The notes under the pieces: generated by a model
Told to the model about the DNA's origin: nothing
The model's database searches: none
What the model saw: only the letters and a program-made list of their open reading frames with translations
Translations under genes and position numbers: made by a program
Origin: Helopsaltes ochotensis
Taxonomy: Eukaryota; Chordata; Aves; Passeriformes; Locustellidae
Direction of reading: 5' to 3'
Length of the DNA: 64,000 bases
NCBI GenBank assembly: GCA_013400155.1
Contig: VXBM01000271.1
Coordinates: forward strand, 662,685 to 726,684
Shown: positions 35,216 through 47,400 of the stretch, piece after piece
How the letters are laid out: every line of letters begins with the position of its first letter
Numbering within the stretch: the first letter of the stretch is position 1

Positions 35216-35565
35216 ATCACAACAGTAGTTCAAGAAAATTTGCCATATTAAATTCTTGTTTCCTGATTGTCTTCAGAATTTTTTGATCATAAATAATGAT
35301 ATTAATTTTTTTTTTTCTGACAGTGTTAATTTGTCATTATATTGCTATCACAAAAAGACAATGACATGGGCTTTTTCTTCCCTTTAATTTTATATGTTAC
35401 TATTCTTCAGTAAACATTTTATCCTATGCACTATGCAGATAGATGAAGTCATATGGGTAGATCTCAATCTTAAACTGTCATAGTGGTGTACTTCAAGTGC
35501 TGTGTGAGCTTAGGGCTGAAATTTAGATAAGAATAATTATCTGTGTTGCATTCATGTACACTGCA

Positions 35566-35608
35566 TTTGAATCAATTTGAATAGTTCAATTTGAATCAAT
35601 TTGAATAG
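35566..35608 (+). repeat. Short tandem duplication, 24-bp period
   Basis: TTTGAATCAATTTGAATAG occurs perfectly at 35566-35584 and at 35590-35608. Each copy itself contains two TTTGAAT words. Confidence 0.9.
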
Positions 35609-35869
35609 GTAATCTTCTCTATTTGGCAGTAAACAAAGGTTACACAGCGTAGTGGTAAAAAATATTTTGTGTGTGTATGTGCTTTGAGGAACTAAACTAT
35701 AGCATAAAAGACTTAGGATATAATTTTCTCTGCAGGCTCCGCTGATACACTCCCATTTCTCACCTGTACATCCCCAGTACATGAGATGACTACTCCTTTT
35801 CTAGTGACACATTCTATTTCCCTGGTACCTGTTTAGGTTTAATCTCACCTGCTACAAACCCTCCTAAGG

Positions 35870-36108
35870 ATATGGGAGCAGGCAATTCCCAAATATTGGA
35901 AGTCAAACAGGTGTGCAGAAGGACAGTTTGGCTGAACAGGAAAGAAGGCAAAAAAGAATAATGTATGTCCAGCAGGTCAGGTGACGTGGAAAGAAAACAG
36001 AGGTGCTGCTTGCCAATGTAGGGGATGGTCCTATGCAGGATCAGGAGTTGGACTTGATAAGCCTTGTGTTTCCCTTCCAGCTCAGAATATCTCCATGTTC
36101 TGTGATTC
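35870..36108 (+). mobile_element. CR1 LINE fragment with internal deletion
   Basis: The left part (AGGCAATTCCC near 35880, CAGTTTGGCTGAACAGG, CAGGTGACGTGGAAAGAA and GAGGTGCTGCTTGCCA near 36001) resembles an upstream region of CR1 ORF2. At about 36022 it jumps to GGATCAGGAGTTGGACTTGA, then TTTCCCTTCCAGCTCAG and GTTCTGTGATTCTGTG, a CR1 3' end. So most of ORF2 is missing, or a separate CR1 tail has been inserted. Confidence 0.65.
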
Positions 36109-36340
36109 TGTGAAATTTATGGTAGATATTAGGAAGAAATTTGTTACTGTGAATGTGGTGAGGCACTGGAACAGAGTTGTGGATGCCCCACTCCTGAAAG
36201 TGTTTAAGGCCAGGTTGGATGGGATGTTGAGCAATCTAATCTAGTGGGAAATGTCCCTGCCCATGGCAACAGGGCTAGAACTAGATATTCTGGAAGGTCC
36301 CTTCCCAGCCAAAACATTCTATGATGATGTGATTCTGACA
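36109..36340 (+). mobile_element. CR1 LINE 3' fragment abutting the previous one
   Basis: The translation near 36114-36240 gives RKKFVTVNVVRHWNRVVDAP and FKARLDGMLSNLI, the extreme C-terminus of CR1 ORF2. The 3' untranslated end GGAAGGTCCCTTCCCAGCC and AACATTCTATGATGATGTGA follows. Together with 35870-36108 this gives two CR1 3' ends in tandem. Confidence 0.9.
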
Positions 36341-39300
36341 GAGGCAAAGATTACTTGAAAACTGAGACTTGATAGGAAAATAAGGAATTGAAAAGGAGAA
36401 TAATTTCAATTGCTGTGATTGGCTAAGGTGGAAACTGCTTGTTACGGATTTTTGTTAAATGATAGAGCTCCAGTGTTGAGATTATTTGGAAGCCCAGGAC
36501 TAACACTTCCTTTACCATGTACCGTTATCAAGACATTGGACAGATGGGGTTCAAATTAACTGGAATCTTCATTACATGCTCTGCTTCTTGTTTTTATCAT
36601 CAGCCATTTAGCCATTGAGCTTCTTTTCTTAGTGTCATTTTTATTTCCCTACTCAATGATATTTACTTGCAAAATGACATTTACTTATAAAGTGACAGTC
36701 TTTTTCACCCTCAAGTGACATTTCTATGGCACACTGTGCAAATGTTTGGCAAAGATTTGCTGGATTGATTAGAAGAAACAAAGGAAAAACACACAACAGA
36801 TGTTGATTTTCTTGTAGCTGTGACTATTGTTTTGAAAGACTGACACAGAATTTTCAGGTTTTTCTGTCTTCTTGGCAGCAATATAAAAATCTTGCCCGAC
36901 TGCAACACACACATACTTTCCCCTTCATTAAACTGACTCTGAAGACTCCTAATAAGGGAGGCTGTGTGTCATCTTTCACAAGATGAGCTGTTCTGAAAAC
37001 AGCAAAACCATTACAGGACAGTCATGCATCAATCATGGAATTAGATGAACTAGCTTGCACTGACCTTACAAAAGTCTTTTCTCTAGCATCAGAGAAGCAA
37101 AGAGCCATTTTCCCCAGCATTTCCTTTATTTACTATTGCATTCATTTTTAAGAAAAAATTAGATTTTCAGTAAAATCCCGAGTCTGGTGAATATTTTTAT
37201 TTTAAAGTATCAGTTTTCCATTCCTTTGGTAATGAAAATTTTCTGAATGAGTGGATACAAGAACTAAGAAATCTGTTGATATGATGATACATCACACGAC
37301 CTTCAGGAACTATTTAACGTGTTCTTTTAGATTTGTACATTTTCTTATGCATTGCAGAAACAAGAAAGAATTAATCTGGTCTTGGCAAAATCTCAGTCAT
37401 TTAAGACCCAGTGCTTTTGGCTGACTGTGTAGCTCACTGAAGTTGGCACTACTAGCTCGTAATCTGTAAGCTCAATTTTAAAGAAAACAGTCAAAATACA
37501 TCATCTTTCCATGCTGATCTAGAAACTTTTAATAAAAGTAAAAATCCATGGCAATAAAGGGTGTCTGGATATTTATGCTAGAATCAACGATAGATGTTAC
37601 ATTTAATAGTCTAACCATACTCATCTAAAATCAAATTATATGACTGACAATATCTGAGGCATCTGCACAGGATTTGAAATACATGGCACAGGTCATTGTG
37701 GGATGCACAAAGGCTTCTACAGCAGTGACTGGATGCCAAAGGGAATACTCAACTGGATCTCAGATGACTCTAGACTCTTTAAATCTAAGATGCTCAATTT
37801 TCTTCTTGCTTGGAATTTTTTTTTCTGTTGTTGTTCGGTTGGTTTGGTTTTGTTTTGTTTTTGTGAGAGAAAAATTCATTCCCTAGTGTTCTGCTTCAGA
37901 TCAACGATGTCATCAGTTTTCACAACTGCACTGAGAGCTTGTAGTTTTTTGTTTTTTTTTTTTTTTTGGGGGGGGGGGTTCAGTTCTCCCAGTTTCTTCT
38001 TTTAATGAAGAGTTTCTATTCAGGTACTTCTATATATTGAAAAATCACTACTTAGATAAAAACTGCTCCTCAGAAAAGGTAAGACAGATATTAAAGAGAA
38101 TGAGTAGACTTAAATTAGTCAAGTCCCAGGCTCACCCCACCTAATGACATTCACTTATTGCCTTAACTTCAGAGGTTAACTGATCCACAGCTTTGAGTCT
38201 AGCTCTAATTTAGTTTTGGACTCTCCAGAGTCTCATGTGACACAAAGTCAGTGTAGCACAAGGTAGTGCTCAGCCTAAGGGTATCCAGCTAAAAACATCC
38301 AAAGAGTAAAAATTACTATCTAAGATCTGCCTTGTCTCTTGAAAGGAAATAGGTCTTCACTTATATGAAAAGGAGCCTTCAGTAAGAACAATTCCTAGTT
38401 TAGTGCTTACATAGATGAATGAATCTAGCTTCTGCTACGCTACCCAGAGCACTGCTTTCATGTGCCCTAAAGCAGAGGTCCCATGCAACAAGCAAGCTGG
38501 TCTATGTTACTTGTTTCCCTTTCCTAATTATAGTCAGGTGTGGCCCTTCTGTCAGACATAATGACACTTTAATTGAAGAAAATACAGACTCTCAGACATA
38601 AGGCCAAGAAGAGCTGACTGTTAAGGTGTAGCCATCCACAAGCAGATGGGATCTGCATTAAGCCTTAAATGAGAGCACAAGTGATGAGAATGGGAATACT
38701 CACTTATTTAGACACTCTAATTTCTGCAATCATTTCCAGGTATTTTAGTGAGCTCATAAGTATTGTGTAACTTTGGTCTGAACTGGGTTTCACACATATT
38801 CCCCCCATTCATGAACTAGTCTTGATTACATTACATTTCAGATACAAAATCATACTGTAAAATAACCTTTAGTTCTGTCATTCCTATTGCCAGGTCCTTA
38901 TAAAATATATGCCTCCTTATGTAACTTTAAGTAATATATGCAATATGGTAAATTTTTAGTAATCCAATTCTTATTCTATGTTTTTTGTTAATTTCCCAAA
39001 ATTTCTTAATTCTGATTATGGGTATTGGATCTTTCATTTTCCTTCATATACTGGGATGAATGGATATCACTGTGCTCTTTTCTTTTCATAACCTCAGGAA
39101 GGCTCTGAAAGTGTCCTTTTCAATGATGGAAAAGTAAATAAAAGGATGAAATTACAACTAAGAACAATGCTCTGAATTACCACAGTCCCGCGAGTATGAT
39201 TGCACCAGAATTAACTTTTATGTTGGACATGAATTCATACAATATGAAACAGAAGTGAAAAAACATCTTACATTATGAAAATGTCAGATTTTGAAATTAA

Positions 39301-40165
39301 GAACAGTAGGCTGGACAATGCTGAATATTTTGTTTTTTTAATTGCTGCCCACACAGTAATACCTATCCACATTCCTATCAGCATCAAACAATTGCAGTCT
39401 ATATAATTTTTAACTTACACATCATGTAGAAATGTATTTTTAAAGTTATTTGAATACACAATCTTCCCATACTCATTTGTATTTTAGATGAAAAATATGA
39501 ACACTTTTAATGTGTTAAGGTCATATTTAAACTATACTTATTAGATTCCCCTGAGAATTATTAAGACATTATTTTATTTAATTACCTTTACTTTTAAGAA
39601 ATATTCTAATTATTTCATTTTTCAACTCCATTGTATTACCCCAATGTGCTGTATACATTTGTATAAATAGTCATAATCTCTGTCTTATTTTTCAGAAAAC
39701 CAGTTTAACTAAAATTAAATTGCATTGCATTTTAAACCCACTTATAGGGAAAAAAATATGTAATATTAAAGGTTATATTCAATATTATGAGTGGTAGTTA
39801 CATTTAAGGATGAAATATGGAAATTATACATAATAAAAGTTCATAAACCAGGAAAAAAAGAGGATAACATACAGGAAAGAAAATAAGAAGAAAAATACCC
39901 AGAAATGGAATCTCTCACTTTTCCAGTCCTCAGCTTACTTATCATCATAAAACAAAAATAGTGAACAGAGACTTCAATTACTTGGATAATTAGGTTCCCT
40001 GGGTTGGTGTAGAAAAATAGACCATTTATTAAAAGGTCATCACAATAAGAATTACAAAGAGTAATGAATGTCCTTTGGGAAAAAAATCATATCCCTGAGT
40101 AATTAACAATGAAAAATTTCCTGGGGGGGAGATGAAGAAAAATAATGAAAATAATGAAAATGTTT
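36341..40165. other. Non-coding stretch up to assembly gap
   Basis: No gene or named mobile element was seen. It contains a TTTTG-rich patch near 37830-37862 and the T16-G11 junction listed separately. Confidence 0.5.
37952..37978. repeat. Poly-T (16) directly joined to poly-G (11)
   Basis: T occupies 37952-37967 and G occupies 37968-37978, the same type of junction as at 30374-30429. Confidence 0.95.
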
Positions 40166-40640
40166 NNNNNNNNNNNNNNNNNNNNNNNNNNNNNNNNNNN
40201 NNNNNNNNNNNNNNNNNNNNNNNNNNNNNNNNNNNNNNNNNNNNNNNNNNNNNNNNNNNNNNNNNNNNNNNNNNNNNNNNNNNNNNNNNNNNNNNNNNNN
40301 NNNNNNNNNNNNNNNNNNNNNNNNNNNNNNNNNNNNNNNNNNNNNNNNNNNNNNNNNNNNNNNNNNNNNNNNNNNNNNNNNNNNNNNNNNNNNNNNNNNN
40401 NNNNNNNNNNNNNNNNNNNNNNNNNNNNNNNNNNNNNNNNNNNNNNNNNNNNNNNNNNNNNNNNNNNNNNNNNNNNNNNNNNNNNNNNNNNNNNNNNNNN
40501 NNNNNNNNNNNNNNNNNNNNNNNNNNNNNNNNNNNNNNNNNNNNNNNNNNNNNNNNNNNNNNNNNNNNNNNNNNNNNNNNNNNNNNNNNNNNNNNNNNNN
40601 NNNNNNNNNNNNNNNNNNNNNNNNNNNNNNNNNNNNNNNN
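40166..40640. other. Assembly gap (475 N)
   Basis: All 475 bases are N. The left flank is A-rich with repeated AATGAAAAT words and a GGGGGGG run 40 bp earlier, so a low-complexity tract is the likely cause. Open frames that cross the gap are meaningless. Confidence 1.
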
Positions 40641-43600
40641 CAGGTGTTTATTTAGTTATGCCTTGGAGTGAAATATTTCTCCTGAGACTAGAGTTTGAAG
40701 AAACTCATTTGCTAGATAATTTTCTACAAGAGTGTATATTTTATTTCACTTCATTTTATTAATCTAATAGAAACTAGATCTAGGTTCTAATGACCTTGAG
40801 TTAAGTAACATTCCAGCAAAGATAGCGACTGTGATAACAATACTACACAGATAAGATATTGACAGACATAGACAACCATTGTCAAAACATTTCTGCTCTG
40901 TACTCCAAGTCACACGATTAAATGCTGGCCATTTTTTCTGAGACAGAGGTTGATTTAGCAGTCAAAGAGTGTATATTACACTTTGTTTTGCTTTGTTTTG
41001 GTTTTTAGTTTAATTCCAAGACAGCTCTTTGTTTCTGTGAACATTTGTGGGATGGTCCTGCTTCACTTCTTTTAATTCTTTCAAACTGACGCCTGAGAAC
41101 CCCTCAGACACTCATGTAATTCTTGGGGACACAGGGTGAATTCACAATAATCAAATGTTTTGAGAGAACACAAAATAGGAAGAAATAAAAGTGATCAACT
41201 CAAGAAAAAGTCATTGCACATGTTAAGCATTGGAACGTAGCACCAAAGTAGCTTTTCCATGTGACATACTGAATAACAAGTTGCCACTCAAATTTTCTTG
41301 AAATTCCCTTTGAAGATTTTTTTTTTATTTTTTCCCCCTCTTATCATTATATGTTTTTGCATTTATTTCAGTTTGGTTTTGTGTCCCAACACATGACAGA
41401 TAAACAAAATGCCCTAGGCTCTGGAAGTATTTGGAAACATATTTGGAACAACGACTAGACACAAGTTTTGCACAAGTTAAACATAACTAATTGGAAGGTC
41501 TTTTTTGAAAATCTGGACGCCACCACTTCTTATTTTGCCAACATTTTTGAAAGGAACAGACTCTGAGTGCTCTACTTCTGGCTCCCTATTCTGGACACAT
41601 GATAACATAATTACAGAATGAGATTTTTAAATTCCAAATTAACCGCATTTTGGAGCACATGCTTCTGTATAATCATTATAAACCTTGAGCTCCAGAAACA
41701 AAAGTTTCTGAAGCAGGAATTTTAATGTGCTTAAGTTTGTACCTTCTAGGACTTAGATGAATTCATAACACTAGAACAGCCTTTTAATTCTAATAGCAAA
41801 TGATTTACACAACATGAAACATTATTTCTAACCCTAATTTCAGGACTGCAATCTATAAATGCTACCTGCCTAGACTTCACAGGTGCCTGTTATGACCTAG
41901 GTGAGTCAGATTTCTGTCAAATCATTTCCTGAGGGCTGAAATTTGAACTACTGTGCATTCTTAGTGCAGACTTCAATGTAAGAGTTTTGATCTCTTCAAC
42001 TAAAGATTATTGAATTAAAAGAAGATTATCTTATGTTCACTTTTTTTTGCCTTTTTTACCTAGTTCTTTTCCAATGTATAACAAAGGGAGCAGCTGATGA
42101 CATAGGTTAACCTAACTGGAGTACTAGGTTCTATCCTGCAGTGCTGCCTTCATTCAGAATGGCCTGAAGTCACGGGAATTTTCTCTGTTTAAGGTAGTGA
42201 TTTTGCTTTAGATAATAGATCAAAAGAAATTGGTTTGATTCAGATCCAACAAAACTTTAGTGTAATTTCTTTTTATCTTATATTATATGAGCTGTTGCTA
42301 TCACATGTATTGTATTTTGACTATAATGTTACCTTTTTTCTTGCATATATGCTGACAAATTATACTGCTTACACCAATATATATTCTCTTTTTTTCCTAA
42401 TCTCCTTCTAATGTTTGCTATTTGTATCAGTGCTGAATAACACAGAAAAAAAAATTAGAAGTGTAACTTGTTATCCCAAAGGACTTGCAAGTTGGTCCAA
42501 AAAGCTACTATTCAGGTGACAGATTAAATGCTTTAAGTTACCTAAAACCTCAATAGCAAACTGGAAATTAGGCATGAGCCTATGGAAAACCTAAATCATT
42601 CTGGATCGGCATCTGAGGACCAGGCTTATGACATTGGAAATGGCATTAGACACATATTGCAGTGTGAAAGAAACAGCTTTGTGTGTCCTGTGCAGTGTCT
42701 CTGTATTGAGGTACTAAAAAATGAAGAGGATCTATGACATTTCCCCTGATTAGAAATGATGTTACTCAGACTATGTTAAGAGTCAGTGAGGACTAATTAA
42801 ACCAATCTGATTCCCTTTTAAGGATGAATCTTTAGTAAGCGTAGAAAATTTAAGACTCCCAAAACAAGGCTCATTTAGAATAGAGTGGCATGGTAAAAAA
42901 CACAACTGCCCAAACACTACAGTGGTACAGTAGCAAAAAGATTTTATTTTTAATAATTGTGAGCTGAAAACATCTTTTGTCTGAGAGTGGATGGAAAGCA
43001 TATTTGTGGCTATTCTCTACTTATTTAAATTACAGTTATTTCTCAGCCTTGTCTACTTTTTGCAATGCTGGTTTTTTGTCTTTTTATTTTTGTCAAGTGT
43101 GTGATATTGCACCCATACTGGACAGGCTAAACAATTAATGGGCCTTTTAACTGCTATTGCAAAAAGAAGTTTCAAAAGAAAGTTGCAAAGGACATAAGAT
43201 CTGAATGAGGTCTAGAAACAGATCCTCTCAGACGTTGCAGAATTACCAGAATTTGGTCATTATAGAGAACAGATAATTATTACATTAGTTTTTTAAAACT
43301 ATTCAGAATTTCTTTTTATGTTTGTTGTGAATTTGACACCAAAATTTCTTTCACACAGACATTCACAGAGATTAGGCACTTTTTATATGCAAAGAAACAT
43401 TAGACAATCAAAAAATTATGAACCCTCGATGAACAAGCTGTAGACAGAGGTAAGAGTTAAATTTGCAAGTATTAGCTTGACTGTACTTGTCTGGACAATT
43501 TTTATTCAATTTAGTAGACTTAAGTCTAGACCGATAAGTCTGTGTGATTTATTCCAGATTTTTAAAATGCACAAGACAAGACAACGTCTCCGATGTATAA

Positions 43601-44376
43601 TGATCTTCTTTAAAATAAATGTAATTTAAGATTTTTAAAGGCTCTGACTGTCATATCCCCAAATGGCATATCTACATCTGACAACAATTTTCAGATTGCA
43701 ACATACTTTTTCATGATTTCTGCAAACCACATTTAAAGCACTTTATGAGAAGAATATTTTAAAAATCCTGAACCAGATGCCCAGCAGGCTTAAAACTACA
43801 CTTGTATATCCAGAAAAACACTGAAGAAAAACACTTTTCACCTTGCCTTCATTTCCACCAAAAGCAGTCTTGGCTTTGATGTTACACATGCAAGTTACAC
43901 ACTAGTTTCAGGTTCCCACAACTCAACACCTGTGGGTTGAAGGGACACTCGGCTCCTGTTAAAGGGATTAGCTGACCAAGAAACACCCAGTGAGCTCACC
44001 AGTCAGTGTCTATAAGGAACTGTGAGAGGCCACCCTTACACAGAGGATGAAAAGCCACTGCAGCTTATCATGACAGTCTCAAGCAGATACAGAACAACAC
44101 ACCATAGCTCCAAGCAAAGTAATATGGGTCCACATTAACTACATTTATCATATATTAAAAATAAGCAAAGTTTATTTTGGATTGTCTTGTTTCTATCTGT
44201 TGTTAGGTCAAAGCCTTTTTTCTTCTCTTTTTTCTTTTCTTCAGTCCACTACTTATCAGGCAAGACTAATTTAATTTGTCCAGTCAGGGGTCTTATCATG
44301 CCTGCCTCAATATTTATTCTTATTTCTCCTGTATTAGGGTTTTGACTTTTTTCATCACCTGCAGTTTCTCCTTACC

Positions 44377-44436
<60 letters not shown>

Positions 44437-47400
44437 TGAATGCACTTACTTTGGTCTATATTAACACTGTGATAGACTGAATACAAATCATACTGATTTT
44501 TTCCAGGGACATCTGTTCTTTCTAGGCCTTTCTTTGGCCTTTTTTCAAAAATTGAAACTGCTCAAAGGCAAACTAGAAGTCACAGTGGGTCCCAGACTAT
44601 CTCTCATAGTGGAAAACAGGGAGAATGCAATTGTAAGTGTTGCAAGAGAGTGTGTACATGACATTTAGTCATTCTCTCTAAGAAGCGAGTGGTTGGAATT
44701 CTGGGCAGGAGTGTGGCTCATGAAAAAACTTTCTGTTCTGAAGCAGCCAATAAGACTGAAAGGAGGCAAAATACTGAAAGAAATTATATGTATATAATTG
44801 TGTATATAGAATCCAACAATTTCCAAACAGATGGGACACTGCTTCAGATTCACAAATGCAGGCATCTACAGCAGACATACCCTTATACAACATATATAAG
44901 TTCCTATTATAATCAGCCAATACAGATAGCAAAGCTTAAAAAGCAGTATTGTCTGAATGCAGACACCAGAAGTGCCATTTAGGTGCTTTAATTTAATTGA
45001 CTGCCATTATTTCAGAAGTCTTAGGTTATTTTTGTGTGTCTTTAGTTGCTGTTTCAGAAGGACACAGCTCTCTTGAAAATCCTATGTCAAATATCATAGC
45101 CCTATATGGCTGTTTGCGTCGCCTAACATCTCAAAAGCCACTCAGTGATGATTTTGGGCACCTGAATCAATCTATATTTCTTATTATTTAAATATAATTA
45201 AATTTACATTTTGTCATTTTAATTTTAAAGAAAGCACAAGACAGGATACTGTGCAACTGTTAGTGCTTAAGAAAAATTAGTTCAACGATTCACTATTCTG
45301 ACACAGATTATGGCTAGCTAAGATTAGTTAAATTCAGAAGAGGTTTGTCATCTAGATTACTTAGCTGAGTACATAGAATTAAAAAAAAAAAAAATCCAGC
45401 AAACTGAAGCACTCGATAAAGCACAATGGCCCATAGTCAACGTGATTGCATAGACGCCTAACACACGCCTAAGCATTTTCCAGTTTGAAGAACAAACAGA
45501 ACCTTGCAAAAGTCCTAAGTGCTTTCAAGTAAGTTGGCTCCCATCTAATAGTGAGAATCTGTGTATCTCTGGCACAGCTGTGGTCCTGTTTGTTCCAAAA
45601 TGACCATCTATTTAAAAACAGAAAAGGACTAGTCAGAATAAAAATATTTGGAAGAGAATGATATTGAAGTTTGTTTTGTTTTGGTTTAGATTTGGTTTAT
45701 TTTTAAAACTTTTTATGAGAATGTTAGACCAGAGGTTGCTGTTGTCATGAAAAGAAGACACTTATTTTAATAGCCACACAATTTTTTTCACTAAATGCAT
45801 TATGGATGATAAAATAAACCAGTTTTTAACTTTAAAAATCATTCAACTGTAGGCTGTTTCTGTAAAGAGAGGTACAAACAATTAATGCATTATAAAGTGC
45901 CTCTCCCTGGAAAGTATTGTTGGCATGTACCATCTTTCTTTCTAAGTTATTCCTTCAATTTGAATAGTATTCTAGAGGTAGCTAAGGTTAAAGCTAGATT
46001 ATGAGTAACAAATTATGTATATAAGATTCTGTGCATTCTTTTGTTTCTTGGTTTTATGTCTCTCTCCTTTGCCACAGTTCATATCTGACCATAAGGCTTT
46101 ATAAGATTTTGCTTTTTTTCCCTCTTCCCCCTCCTTTTTTTCTTTTTTTTTTTTTTTCCTTAAAATTCCTACATTTCTAAATAATGTAAGTATCTTTGCA
46201 TGTACCATCTTTGACAAGTCAGAACAATTATTTCTAGAGTACTGTCAGGTTAGATAAGCTTTCCATCTTGTGTTAAATCTTGTGTTGGAGTGCCTAATTC
46301 TAACACAACCTTCCACAGTCTGACAGCATGACAGTAGGAATCTCCTGATACATGGAGGAAGTACATCTGGAAATTGAATGATTCATTGAACTTTTAAGAT
46401 ATGACTTTCTCTATAAGTTTCAAAATTTATTAGCATAATTCGTGTTAAAGAGTAGCATAAAGTTTCATAGCATGAAATTTTTCAGGTAAATTATAGATGT
46501 GTATATATATATGTCTGCATGTATGTATGTGTATATCCATATATAGACATATATGTGTAAGCAGACACATAGCAAGATGTAAGTATTAAAGACATGCATA
46601 TGTCTATATTAAAATTATTTTTTTAAATAGGTTCAAAAAAGGAGAGTGAATCAGGTGAAAACTTAGGAGAAAAGAAAATGAAGATAAAAAAGGAACAGGA
46701 AGTTGTCATTGTTTTGTGTTTGATGGTAGATTCCGTGAATCAAAACAATGAACTAAAATGCATTGGGGGGAAAAAAAAAAGTACAGTTGATTTCCTCTGT
46801 CCCTCTTCTATCCCTCTTCCCACCAAATAGACTAGGATGGTTTTTGTTGCTTTGTAAAAAGAGGAATGTATACAATAACCTTGAAAGGATAAATGTGTTA
46901 TTATACTATTGTAATTCTTTTAGTCTTGAACAGTTTAAAAATTAACCTTTCCTTCCATCTTTGATACCCACCCATCTATTGTTCATGCCTCAACTTTATA
47001 TGCCTTTATAATTTACTAATTCCTTGATGAACAGTGAGAGATACCCTAGGAAATTTCTAGGTGTATGCAATGGAGAATTTTGTAGGGCTCTGATTTGTAA
47101 CTTTAATCAATTGCTCTGTCAGACAAATGGTTCAATTAATATGATTATATAGACATAGGTGGAGGTGCCCTGCCTATGAATACGGGACAGCATTTCTCAC
47201 ACTAAATGAGACTGAAATTCCAAAAGGCACGTATATCTCAAAAAAAAGTTAATTTCTTGCAATTAAGTACTGCTTTAGGAATGTTACTGGTAAAATGCAA
47301 GCCTAAATCTAGCAGTTATTTTGCAAGTATAACATTTCTGTTGAATATCCAAATGTTAGAGCAGATAATGACACATGTATCTAAAATATTTTAAATATTT

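Noticed and set aside
40132..40762. Two long frames of 179 and 205 codons
   Set aside because: They run across 475 N bases and have no sequence content.
46499..46560. TATA/TGTA alternation as a promoter
   Set aside because: It is a simple repeat without CCAAT, initiator or downstream transcript features.
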